Shown: positions 16,930 through 25,406 of the stretch, piece after piece | Layout of the letters: each line of letters starts with the position of its first letter | Numbering within the stretch: the first letter of the stretch is position 1 | DNA from: DATKBT01 sp035546295 | GTDB taxonomy: Bacteria > Acidobacteriota > Thermoanaerobaculia > Multivoradales > Multivoraceae | Direction of reading: 5' to 3' | Assembly (NCBI GenBank): GCA_035546295.1 | Contig: DATKBT010000021.1 | Location: forward strand, 1-64,000 | Length of the DNA stretch: 64,000 nt | Position numbers and translations under genes: made by a program | Notes under the pieces: generated by a model | Databases searched by the model: none | What the model was told of the DNA's origin: nothing | What the model saw: the letters and a program-made list of their open reading frames with translations, nothing else

Positions 16930-18765
16930 GTGATGACGGCCATCCTCGGAATCTCCGCCTTCTACCACGACTCGGCGGCCGCGCTGGTGCTCGACGGCCG
17001 GATCGTGGCGGCGGCCCAGGAGGAGCGCTTCACCCGCAAGAAGCACGATCACGGGTTTCCGCAGCACGCGATCGCCTACTGCCTCGAGGAAGCCGGAATC
17101 GCGGCCGGCGAGCTCGACTACGTCGCCTTCTACGACAAGCCGCTGCTCAAGTTCGACCGCCTGCTCGAGACCTACGTCAGCTTCGCGCCGGCCGGCTTCC
17201 GCTCGTTCCTCGAAGCGATGCCGCTGTGGTTGAACCAGAAGCTGCACCTGCCGCGCGAGATGCGCAGAGGGCTCGGCGGCGCCTACCGCAAGCGCTTCGT
17301 GTTCACCGAGCACCACGAGTCGCACGCCGCCTCGGCGTTCTTCCCCTCGCCCTTCGAGCGCGCCGCGATCCTCACCGTCGACGGGGTCGGCGAGTGGGCG
17401 ACGGCGTCGTACGGGCGCGGGGAGGGCCACCGCATCGAGCTCACCCACACCCTCGAGTTCCCGCACTCGCTGGGGCTGCTCTACTCCGCCTTCACCTACT
17501 TCACCGGCTTCAAGGTCAACTCCGGCGAGTACAAGCTGATGGGGTTGGCGCCCTACGGCGAGCCGCGCTACTGCGACCTGATCCTCGAGCGGCTGATCGA
17601 CCTGCGCGACGACGGCTCGTTCGCCATGGACATGCGCTACTTCAACTACTGCCAGGGCCTGACGATGACGTCGCCGGCGATGAACGACCTGTTCGGCGGT
17701 CCTCCGCGCCAGCCCGAGACGCCGATCACGCGACGCGAGATGGACCTCGCCGCCTCGGTGCAGAAGGTGACCGAGGAGGTGCTGCTGCGCATGGTGCGCC
17801 ACGTCCACCGCGAGACCGGCGAGCGCCACCTCTGCCTCGCCGGCGGCGTCGCCCTCAACTGCGTCGCGAACGGGCGCATCCTGCGCGAAGGGCCGTTCGA
17901 CGAGCTCTGGATCCAGCCGGCGGCCGGCGACGCGGGCGGCGCGCTCGGCTGCGCGCTGTTCGTCTGGCACCAGCTCCTGGGCCGGGAGAGAGCTCCCGGC
18001 GCGATCGACTCGCAACGCGGCTCGCTCCTCGGCCCCGGCTACGAGCACCACGAGATCGCCGCCTTCCTCGAGGGCGCCGGCGCGCGCTACCACGTTTACG
18101 ACGACGAGGCGGAGCTGTGCGCGGTGGTCGCCGAGCACCTGGCCGCGGAGCGGGTCGTCGGCTGGATGCAGGGGCGCATGGAGTTCGGCCCGCGAGCCCT
18201 CGGCTCGCGCAGCATCCTGGGGGACGCGCGCAGCCCCGAGATGCAATCGGTGATGAACCTCAAGATCAAGTTCCGCGAGTCGTTCCGGCCCTTCGCCCCG
18301 GCGGTGCTGCGCGATCGCGTCCACGAATACTTCGAGACGCGCGAGCGAGAGGACAGCCCCTACATGCTGCTGGTCGCCCCGGTGCATGTCAGCCAGCGGC
18401 TCGTGCACGACGGCGACGGCCTCGAGGGCTTCGACCAGCTGAAGAGGCCGCGCTCGAAGGTCCCGGCGATCACCCACGTCGACGACTCCGCGCGCGTGCA
18501 GACGGTCGACGGCGAACGCCACGGGCGCTACCACGCGCTGCTCGAGGCGTTCGCGGCGCGCACCGGCTGCCCGGTGATCATCAACACCAGCTTCAACGTG
18601 CGCGGCGAGCCGATCGTGCGCAGCCCGGAGGAGGCCTACCGCTGCTTCATGTCGACCGGCATGGACGTGCTGGTGCTCGAGCGCTGCGTGCTGCTCAAGG
18701 AGGAGCAGCCCAATGCCGAGCGCTTCGACCGAACCGAGTACCTCGACCAGTTCGCCCTCGACTGA
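16930..18765 (+). CDS. NodU/CmcH-type carbamoyltransferase
   Basis: 611 residues, full length for the family. The N-terminal Kae1-like ASKHA domain shows GISAFYHDSAAALV and the metal-binding EHHESH motif (about residues 127-132). The C-terminal YrdC-like part includes GRMEFGPRALGSRSIL and INTSFNVRGEPIVRSPEEA. Enzymes of this family transfer a carbamoyl group from carbamoyl phosphate via carbamoyl-AMP to a hydroxyl of a small molecule (nodulation factor, antibiotic, saxitoxin). No biosynthetic gene cluster is visible nearby; two small membrane proteins follow. Start may be this ATG or the next codon. Confidence 0.92.
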   Translation: MMTAILGISAFYHDSAAALVLDGRIVAAAQEERFTRKKHDHGFPQHAIAYCLEEAGIAAGELDYVAFYDKPLLKFDRLLETYVSFAPAGFRSFLEAMPLWLNQKLHLPREMRRGLGGAYRKRFVFTEHHESHAASAFFPSPFERAAILTVDGVGEWATASYGRGEGHRIELTHTLEFPHSLGLLYSAFTYFTGFKVNSGEYKLMGLAPYGEPRYCDLILERLIDLRDDGSFAMDMRYFNYCQGLTMTSPAMNDLFGGPPRQPETPITRREMDLAASVQKVTEEVLLRMVRHVHRETGERHLCLAGGVALNCVANGRILREGPFDELWIQPAAGDAGGALGCALFVWHQLLGRERAPGAIDSQRGSLLGPGYEHHEIAAFLEGAGARYHVYDDEAELCAVVAEHLAAERVVGWMQGRMEFGPRALGSRSILGDARSPEMQSVMNLKIKFRESFRPFAPAVLRDRVHEYFETREREDSPYMLLVAPVHVSQRLVHDGDGLEGFDQLKRPRSKVPAITHVDDSARVQTVDGERHGRYHALLEAFAARTGCPVIINTSFNVRGEPIVRSPEEAYRCFMSTGMDVLVLERCVLLKEEQPNAERFDRTEYLDQFALD

Positions 18766-18781
18766 GACCGGAGAGCCCCGC

Positions 18782-19195
18782 GTGATCCGAATCGAACGCC
18801 ACCCCAGCCCGGCTCAGCTCCGGCTGTTCGGCGCCGTGCTGTTCCCGCTGTTCTGCGGCCTGGTGGGCGCGATCCTCCTGTTCCGCTTTGGTCTCGAGGA
18901 CGCCGCTCCGCCGGTCTGGGGTCTCGGCGCGGCGAGCCTGGCCCTGGCGCTGGTGCGACCGGCTCTGGTGCGGCCGATCTACCTCGGATTGATGCTGGCG
19001 ACCTATCCGATCGGCTGGGTGGTCTCGCACCTGATCCTGGTGCTCGTCTACTATGGCGTCGTCACGCCGGTCGGCCTCGTGCTCCGGCTCGCGGGTCGTG
19101 ATCCGCTGCTCAAGCGCCCGGATCCGGCGCGCGCCAGCTACTGGCGCGAGCGCGAGCCCGCCCGCGACGTGAAGCGCTACTTCCGGCAGTTCTGA
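18782..19195 (+). CDS. SxtJ-like small membrane protein
   Basis: 137 residues from a GTG at 18782 preceded by a GGAG-type ribosome binding site (about 18770-18776). An upstream ATG at 18713 would overlap the carbamoyltransferase by 53 bases. It has hydrophobic segments at about residues 13-35, 42-65 and 73-100, consistent with two to three membrane helices, and a basic C-terminal tail ending KRYFRQF. Size, topology and position next to a carbamoyltransferase match SxtJ-type proteins, whose function is not known. Confidence 0.8.
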   Translation: MIRIERHPSPAQLRLFGAVLFPLFCGLVGAILLFRFGLEDAAPPVWGLGAASLALALVRPALVRPIYLGLMLATYPIGWVVSHLILVLVYYGVVTPVGLVLRLAGRDPLLKRPDPARASYWREREPARDVKRYFRQF

Positions 19196-19235
19196 GCGAC
19201 TCTTAGCAGCCCGCCGGGCCGCCTCCGGAGACAGC

Positions 19236-19439
19236 ATGAGCGACCGAACCGACTCGACCGAAGGCTTCGAGGAGCACGCCGCCGGCAAGCAGGCCAGCCT
19301 GCTCCAGGAGACCTGGGCGTTCCTCAAGTACTACCGGAAGTGGTGGCTGACGCCGATCCTGATCGCGATCCTGCTGCTCGGCCTCCTGGTGGTGCTCGGC
19401 GGGACCGGCGCCGCACCCTTCATCTACACCCTGTTCTGA
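19236..19439 (+). CDS. DUF5989-like small membrane protein
   Basis: 67 residues. A polar N-terminus (about 1-24) is followed by FLKYYRKWWLTPILIAILL and a single membrane helix to about residue 57, ending near the C-terminus. The combination of a FLxxRKxWWLxP-like motif with a position after carbamoyltransferase and SxtJ genes fits the DUF5989 family, which is uncharacterised. The stop codon lies inside the first unit of a 12-bp tandem repeat. Confidence 0.8.
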   Translation: MSDRTDSTEGFEEHAAGKQASLLQETWAFLKYYRKWWLTPILIAILLLGLLVVLGGTGAAPFIYTLF

Positions 19440-19469
19440 GCGCAGTTCTGAGCGCAGTTCTGAGCGCAG
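19434..19469. repeat. 12-bp tandem repeat, three units, at the DUF5989 gene stop
   Basis: Three perfect units of TTCTGAGCGCAG. The first unit contains the TGA stop of the upstream gene, so each later unit repeats a stop codon in the same frame. It lies between convergent genes. Confidence 0.9.
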
Positions 19470-19518
19470 GCGGAGCCCGGTCGCGACCGCCGCATCACGC
19501 GTCCGGCCCGGCCGGTCC

Positions 19519-22500
19519 TCACCCGCGCTCCAGGTCGATGATCGGCACCAGCCGCTCGAGCGCCGAGTCGCCGCCGTGGACCCACCGGCGTCCCTGCGGG
19601 TCGAGGCGGAAGCCGTGGTCGGCGAACACCACCAGGCGGTCGGCGGACTTGAGGCTCGCGAGGTGCGGGCGCAGCTCGGCGCGCAGGGTCGCGATCGCCA
19701 CCCGCTCGAGGTCGTCGAACGGCAAGGACGACTCGTGCAGCAGGCGGTCGATCGCGTCGACCTTGAGGTACGGATGGTTGATGCCGGCGGCCGCCAGGTG
19801 CTGGAGCCAGCCGCGCGTGGTGGTCGGAGCGGCGACGGACGCCGCGACCAGCGCCTCGACGCTCCAGTCCGGCAGGAGCTGATCGAGCTCCTCGAGGAAC
19901 ACCGGGAGCAGGGGCACACCGAGCGCGTCGAGCACCAGCCAGTGCGCGTCGAGCCGGCTCGCCAGGCGCTCCCCGAGCGGTGGCGGCGAGATCGCGGCGG
20001 CGCCACGGGCGAGCAGGTCGAGGCGCGCCAGCCACCGCTCCCCCGCCACCTCGTGCAAGGCGGCGTGGTGCGTGTACAGCAGACGCGCGAGCGCGCCCAG
20101 CTCCTCGACGCTGCCCGGCTCGCGCGGCGATCGCACCTCCGCCGCCGCGCGCACCAGGCCACCCGCCTCCGGCGGAGGCTCGACCCCACCCTCGGCGACC
20201 AGCCGCAGCACGCTGCGGACCGTGGCGGGCGGCAGGCCCATCCCACCGAGCCGGCGCAGCGCGGCGTCCGAGATCCACTCCGCCTCCGGCTCGCCGGCCA
20301 GCTCCAGGTCGATCGCCCCGGCAGGCGGCGCGACGCCGTCGCGCAGTGCTCGCTCGAGGCACCAGCGGGCGAGGCTCTCGAGAGACCGCCGGCCGGGGGC
20401 CCCTGCCGTCGGCTCGACGCGCACCCGCGCGCCCGGTCCGGCCGCGCTCGCCAGGTGCTCGCGGATCTCGGCCAGGAGCTCACCGATCTCGAAGACCCGA
20501 CCGCCGATGCGCTCGATCAGCGGCTCGAGCGGAAGGCTCTTCACGAGCTCGATGCCGGCGAGGTGGCGGTCGAGCAGATCGAGGCGCTCGATCGACTCGG
20601 GGTAGGACTGCTCACCGAGGAGATAGCTCGCGAGCGGCTCCCGATCCGCGAAGCCCTCGCCGATGAAGGACTCGACCCGCTCCCGCACCTCGGCGCTGTC
20701 GAAGAAGCCCGACACCGCCTCCTCGATCGCCGCCTGCTCCTCGGCGAGGCGCTCGAGACGCTCGAGCGCCGGCGCCTCCCTGCCGTCGAACCCGCACGTG
20801 CAGTGCGCCTGGAAGTCGAGGTCGACGAGCCCCCGGCAGCGCGCCTCCTCGGCAGCACGGCGCACGGCCGCGAGCCGGTCGACTCGATCGGCGAGCCCGA
20901 GGTGACGACTGCCGGCGACCTTCGGCGCGCGCCAGCGCCGCGCCGGGTGCTGGTCGTACCCGCGCCAGAACTCCTCGTGCGCTCGCCGATAGCCGACCGC
21001 ATGCTGCTGATAGGCCTCGCGCGCGCGCTCGAGCCAGGCGGCGACGTCCTCCGGGCGGGAGAGGCTCGGCGCTTCACCCAGCGCTTCGAGCCGCAGCGCG
21101 ACTGCGGGAGCCAGGTCCTCCATCGACCGGAGCTGGGCGAGCAGATGGCGGACGCGGGCGAGCTCGCGCCCGAGCCGCTCGATGCGCTCGGGGAGCTGAT
21201 CGAGCTCGCGGTCGCGCCGGACCAGCTCCTCGACCGGCGACGCCCGCTCGAGGAAGCGCTCCACCAGCCGGAGGACGTCCCCGCGGGCCTCGCCGGCGTC
21301 CTCGTCGGGAACGAGCAGGCGCCAGAGCTCGACCACGCCTTCGATGCGTTCGATCAGCGATCCCCCCGCCTCGATGGTCTCGAGCCGCTGGCGCAGCCGC
21401 GTCAGCTCACCGACGCGCTCGGCCGCCCGCTCGCACAGCTCGCGGCCCGACGCCCGCTGAGCGATCGCCGTCCACTCCTTGACCGCGGGAAGGCCCAGTC
21501 CGCGCCGCAACTCCTCGAACGCCCGCAGCGACTCGGCCGAAAGATGCGCGCCCGGCACGATCCGCTCGTAGGCGAGCGGGTCGGGCACCGACTCGTAGAG
21601 GTCGCGAATCGAGCGCCCCTCGAGCAGCAGGTCGATCTCGCCCGCGATCACCAGCACGACCAGGAGCAGGGCGGCCTGGTCGGCGACCAGGCCGTGGATC
21701 GGCGCGCTCAGATGCTCGAACACCGCGTCGGGGGTCGTCTCGCGCTGGAGCAGGGGCGCGACCGAGCGCACCAGAGCGTTGCGGTCGAGGCGCGCGGAGA
21801 GGCGATGACCGCGCCCGGCCCGGGTCACCAGGCCCATCGGCGCCAGGTAGGCCTCGTGCACCAGGCGCACCGCCTCGTCGTCGAGCACCGCCTCGGGGTG
21901 CTCGCCGAGCGCGTGGCGCAGGTAGCGCCGCCGGTGCTCGCGAGACAACGGCCCATAGCTGGGCGCAGTGCGCTCGAACCCCGGGTACACCCGCTGCAGA
22001 CAGGCGATCGCGACCGCGTCGACGAAGGTCCCCAGGGTCAGCCGCTCCGGCAGCCGCGGCGGGATCATCGACTCGGCGCGCTCATCGAACAGCCGGCCGT
22101 CTCGGTACGCCTGCTCGATCTGCGAGCGCAGTAGCGTGCGCCGCTCCTCGAGGCGCCGCTCGAGCCGCTGAGCGGTCTCGGGGTTCCAGGGCCGCGAGCG
22201 CAAGCGCTCGAGCGCGGCGAGCTCCCGGTGGGCGGGGCTCGGCTCGAGGCGCGCCGGTACGAAGGTGAAGCGCCCGGGTTCGGGGCGCTGTTCCCCCCAC
22301 GGCACGCGCAGGAGCACCGACAGCTCGGCCGAGCCCGAGACCTCGCCGGGTGGGTCGTCGGCCAGCGCCACGCGCACCTGGCGGTCGTGGAAGTGCCAGC
22401 GCACGGCGCGCTGCTGCCACGATCCTCGCTCGAGCTCGAACGGCTCGAAGCCCTCGCCCCGCGCGAGGTCGGCGACCAGCTCCTCGAACAGCTCGTCGCC

Positions 22501-23883
22501 ACGCTCCGCGAGCTCCTTCAGCTCGCGCTCGAACAGACGCTCGAACAGCGCGCCGCCGGCGTCCTCGAGCTCGAGCCGGTACCGACCGCCGCGCTGGCGA
22601 ACGAACCGCCCCTCCTGCGCCATCCGGTCGAGCACGCCGGCGATCACCTTGACGTCGCGCTCCGGATCCAGGCGGCTGGCGCCGAGCACCAGCCAGCTCG
22701 CCGCCTCGCGCGCCGAGACCTCCTCGCGCGCCGCGGACAGATGGACGAGCACCAGCAGCGACACCAAGCGCCGCGCCAGGGCCCGCTGCGCCTCGGGCTG
22801 GAACAGCTCGGGCAGCCGCTTCTCCCAGTAGGGGAGCACCTGCTGGGCGATGTCGAGAAACTCGGGCTGGACTCGCAACAGGTCCTCGAAGTGGTCGACG
22901 ATGCGCTCCGGCGTGAGCAGCGCGCCCCAGGGCTGGTCGAGAAAGGGCGCGACGCCGCGCGCCTCGTCGCCGCCGAGCTGGGTGGTCACGAAGTCGACGA
23001 TCCCGCGGGCCTGCGAGAAGCGATCGCGCACCTCGTCGAGCAGCTCGAGCGTCGCGGGGTGCAGCGGGTAGAGCCGGCTGAGCGCGAGGCGGTCGATCTC
23101 GACTCCCCCTCGTCCCACCCCGCGCGCCTCGAGGTCGAGGAGCAGTCGCGCGACCGCGTCGTCGTAGCCCTCGCGCTTGACCAGGATCGCCTCCGCCACC
23201 AGGTCCTCGACGTGGGTCGGCGTGAGCAGCAGGCGCAGCGGGTAGCGGTCCTTGATCTTGCGGTAGAGCGCGTGCTCGAGCTCGCCGGTGTGCTCGATCT
23301 GCTCCTGCAGGCTGGCGATCGTCCACAGCTTGGCGCCGGCTCCCCACTCGCCCAGGAACTGGAGGAACCGCACGTCCTCGTTGAACGCGCCCGAGTCGGG
23401 CTTGGAGCGCAGGAACTCGGAGAGCTCGTCGAGCAGGAGCAGGACGCCGCCGCGGTGCGGCGCCACCAGGCGCTCCCAGGTCTCGCGCCGATCCAGGGGC
23501 TCGTCGACCCGCCGATCGAGCGCGAAGGCGGCGACCAGGATCTCCTCGAGCGTCCGCGAGCCCCGGTAGTTGAGCAGCGACACCGGCACCACGTGTGGAG
23601 CCGGATCGCTCCACGCGCCGGCGGTCTGCGCCAGGTACGCGAGCAGGTGCGATTTCCCCGAGCCGTACGAGCCGATGACGAACGAGCCGCCTCCCTGACC
23701 GGCGCGCACCTGCAGCCGCAGCGCCTCGAGATGGCGCTCGACCGTGGCAGTGCGGTGGAACGACTCGCGGATCCAGTCTCTCTGGTCGCTCTCGAGGTGC
23801 TCGAAGCGGACCACCGTCGGCCGGCGGCGCAATCCGACCAGCTCGCCGATCCTCCGCTCCGGCGCCGCTCCGTCTACCATCAT
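19519..23883 (-). CDS. BrxC/PglY-like P-loop ATPase fused to a PglZ-like phosphatase domain
   Basis: 1454 residues in one uninterrupted frame. N-terminal ATPase: Walker A GSYGSGKSH at about 71-79 and Walker B LLLLDELSEF at about 148-158, followed by helical AAA+/STAND-like regions resembling BREX BrxC/PglY or DUF6079 proteins. A long charged helical, coiled-coil-prone middle (about 500-1250) includes a CTC motif near 1030. The last ~140 residues carry alkaline-phosphatase-fold motifs ordered as in PglZ: LDALG (Asp about 1319), PTTT (1353-1356), DAIDRLLH (1376-1383), FADHGF (Asp about 1422) and HGGDSALERLVP (His about 1436). BREX normally encodes these as separate proteins. No PglX methyltransferase, BrxA, BrxB or BrxL is nearby. 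A phage-defence role is inferred; domain assignments are from motifs only. Confidence 0.75.
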   Translation of the reverse strand: MMVDGAAPERRIGELVGLRRRPTVVRFEHLESDQRDWIRESFHRTATVERHLEALRLQVRAGQGGGSFVIGSYGSGKSHLLAYLAQTAGAWSDPAPHVVPVSLLNYRGSRTLEEILVAAFALDRRVDEPLDRRETWERLVAPHRGGVLLLLDELSEFLRSKPDSGAFNEDVRFLQFLGEWGAGAKLWTIASLQEQIEHTGELEHALYRKIKDRYPLRLLLTPTHVEDLVAEAILVKREGYDDAVARLLLDLEARGVGRGGVEIDRLALSRLYPLHPATLELLDEVRDRFSQARGIVDFVTTQLGGDEARGVAPFLDQPWGALLTPERIVDHFEDLLRVQPEFLDIAQQVLPYWEKRLPELFQPEAQRALARRLVSLLVLVHLSAAREEVSAREAASWLVLGASRLDPERDVKVIAGVLDRMAQEGRFVRQRGGRYRLELEDAGGALFERLFERELKELAERGDELFEELVADLARGEGFEPFELERGSWQQRAVRWHFHDRQVRVALADDPPGEVSGSAELSVLLRVPWGEQRPEPGRFTFVPARLEPSPAHRELAALERLRSRPWNPETAQRLERRLEERRTLLRSQIEQAYRDGRLFDERAESMIPPRLPERLTLGTFVDAVAIACLQRVYPGFERTAPSYGPLSREHRRRYLRHALGEHPEAVLDDEAVRLVHEAYLAPMGLVTRAGRGHRLSARLDRNALVRSVAPLLQRETTPDAVFEHLSAPIHGLVADQAALLLVVLVIAGEIDLLLEGRSIRDLYESVPDPLAYERIVPGAHLSAESLRAFEELRRGLGLPAVKEWTAIAQRASGRELCERAAERVGELTRLRQRLETIEAGGSLIERIEGVVELWRLLVPDEDAGEARGDVLRLVERFLERASPVEELVRRDRELDQLPERIERLGRELARVRHLLAQLRSMEDLAPAVALRLEALGEAPSLSRPEDVAAWLERAREAYQQHAVGYRRAHEEFWRGYDQHPARRWRAPKVAGSRHLGLADRVDRLAAVRRAAEEARCRGLVDLDFQAHCTCGFDGREAPALERLERLAEEQAAIEEAVSGFFDSAEVRERVESFIGEGFADREPLASYLLGEQSYPESIERLDLLDRHLAGIELVKSLPLEPLIERIGGRVFEIGELLAEIREHLASAAGPGARVRVEPTAGAPGRRSLESLARWCLERALRDGVAPPAGAIDLELAGEPEAEWISDAALRRLGGMGLPPATVRSVLRLVAEGGVEPPPEAGGLVRAAAEVRSPREPGSVEELGALARLLYTHHAALHEVAGERWLARLDLLARGAAAISPPPLGERLASRLDAHWLVLDALGVPLLPVFLEELDQLLPDWSVEALVAASVAAPTTTRGWLQHLAAAGINHPYLKVDAIDRLLHESSLPFDDLERVAIATLRAELRPHLASLKSADRLVVFADHGFRLDPQGRRWVHGGDSALERLVPIIDLERG

Positions 23884-23900
23884 CGGGTCGGGAGCTTGTC

Positions 23901-24917
23901 ATGTCAGGAACCAGCGCAGCCGGTGGCGATCGGCGATTGGGCAAGGTGCTCGAGCGCAACCTCCGCCGCGCTCTCGAGCGGCGCGACCTCGGCGAGGCGG
24001 GCGAGCTGCTCGAGCAGCTTCGAGCAGAGGCCCCCCGCGAGCTCGTCACTCTCGGCTTCGAGGTCGAAGTCCTGATGCTCGCCGGTCGCCTCGACGAGGC
24101 CGCGCGCGCCGCCGATCAGCTCGTCGGGATGCACCCCGGCTCGCCGCGCGTGCACTACCTCGCCGGCCTCGTGCACTACCGGCGCAGGGATTACCCCAGG
24201 GCCGCCGCGAGCCTGCGGGAGAGCGCCGAGCTCCACCCCCACCCCCGCACCGAGCGCCTGCTCGCCAAGAGCCTCACGCAGGCGGGCGAGCTCGACGAGG
24301 CCGAGCCGATCCTGCTGCGCCTGCTCGACGGCAATCCCCACGTCGCGCGCGATCTCGCCTGGCTCCACGAGCGCCGTGGCCAGACCGAGCGGGCGCTGCG
24401 CTGGGTCGAGCGTTTCCTCGAGCGATTCCCCGACGACGAGCTGGCGCAGGCGCAGCGGCTCCGACTCTCGGCGCGCAGCCTCGAGCCCGACGAAGTCGTC
24501 GCCGAGGTCGACTCGCTGCGCTCGCTCGGGGAAGAGGTGCCCGAGAGCCTGCTCCCGAGCTGGGCCTCGGCGCTGGTGGAGCTCGGCCGCATCCAGGAGC
24601 TGCGTGACTTCGTCGAGAAGTCCGCCCAGAGCCTGTCGCCACGAGCCCGCCAGTCGCTGGGCTGGACCTGCTACAAGCTCGAGCTCTTCGACCTGGCGTT
24701 CTCGCTCTGGCTCGAGACGATCGATTCGCAGCTCGGCAACTTCAAGCTGCTGAACTCCCTCGAGGCGGCGGCGGACCGCTGCTCCCGGCTCGACGAGCTG
24801 GCGCGCCGCTACGAGGAGCTGGCGGAGCGCGATCCGTCGCTGTGGGGTCGGGTGCGTCGAGTGCAGGGACGCTCGGCGCGAGCGCGTCGCGACGCCGAGC
24901 CGAACGGCGGCGGTTAA
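23901..24917 (+). CDS. TPR-repeat protein divergent from the ATPase-PglZ fusion
   Basis: 338 residues, no signal peptide or membrane segment, so probably cytoplasmic. TPR-type helix pairs span about residues 15-300 (for example LGKVLERNLRRALERRDLGE, GRLDEAARAADQLVGMHPGS, AGELDEAEPILLRLLDGN). The C-terminus is Arg-rich. It starts only 17 bases from the start of the ATPase-PglZ gene, so the two must share or overlap their control regions. A functional link with that gene is inferred from this arrangement alone. Confidence 0.85.
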   Translation: MSGTSAAGGDRRLGKVLERNLRRALERRDLGEAGELLEQLRAEAPRELVTLGFEVEVLMLAGRLDEAARAADQLVGMHPGSPRVHYLAGLVHYRRRDYPRAAASLRESAELHPHPRTERLLAKSLTQAGELDEAEPILLRLLDGNPHVARDLAWLHERRGQTERALRWVERFLERFPDDELAQAQRLRLSARSLEPDEVVAEVDSLRSLGEEVPESLLPSWASALVELGRIQELRDFVEKSAQSLSPRARQSLGWTCYKLELFDLAFSLWLETIDSQLGNFKLLNSLEAAADRCSRLDELARRYEELAERDPSLWGRVRRVQGRSARARRDAEPNGGG

Positions 24918-24995
24918 CGCAAAGACCCCGGCCACCGTCTCCTGGCAGGCGCTGCTTCCCTGTCGCAGAGCTCCCTGTCGCGGAGGTGTCTTCTT

Positions 24996-25003
24996 TGTAT
25001 ACA
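24996..25003. promoter_or_regulatory. Candidate PadR operator
   Basis: TGTATACA, a perfect 8-bp palindrome in an A/T-containing pocket (TTTGTATACACT) within otherwise GC-rich DNA, 55 bases before the padR-like start. PadR repressors often bind AT-rich inverted repeats upstream of their own gene. Binding is inferred. Confidence 0.45.
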
Positions 25004-25057
25004 CTCTCCGGGGCGCGAACGGCCACCCCCGAAAACCCGACATCCGAGATCGACCCG

Positions 25058-25402
25058 ATGCCCAAGAGCTTCGTCATCGGAGAGCTCGAGCAGATCGTCC
25101 TGCTCGCCCTGCTGCGCACGCGCGACCAGCCCTACGCCCGCTCGATCCACCGGGCGATCGCCGAGGTGGCGCCGCGACCCGTGTCGCGCGGCGCTCTCTA
25201 CCGAACGCTCGACCGGCTCGAGGGCAAGGGCTACGTGGCCTCGGAGGTCGAGGATGGGCCTCTCGAGCGTGGCGGCATGGCGCGCCGGCGCTATCGGGCG
25301 ACGCCCGCCGGCATCGCCGTGCTGCAGGAGGCGCGCACTCTGCTCCGGCGGCTGTGGTCGGGCCTCGACGCCTTCGCGGACGAGATCGAGGCGGAGAGTT
25401 GA
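25058..25402 (+). CDS. PadR family transcriptional regulator
   Basis: 114 residues from the ATG at 25058. The winged-helix domain is clear: LGELEQIVLLALL-like first helix, YARSIHRAIAEV, SRGALYRTLDRLEGKGYV (recognition helix and wing), and RRRYRATPAGIAVLQEAR. Length and the short C-terminal helix place it in the compact PadR-s1-like group commonly found directly ahead of ADOP permease genes. It probably represses its own operon, including the permease that begins four bases after its stop. Confidence 0.92.
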   Translation: MPKSFVIGELEQIVLLALLRTRDQPYARSIHRAIAEVAPRPVSRGALYRTLDRLEGKGYVASEVEDGPLERGGMARRRYRATPAGIAVLQEARTLLRRLWSGLDAFADEIEAES

Positions 25403-25406
25403 GCGC

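Noticed and set aside
19576..22134. Long plus-strand open frame opposite the ATPase-PglZ gene
   Set aside because: No recognisable domain; it is a GC-driven antisense frame, and the minus-strand gene has complete motifs.
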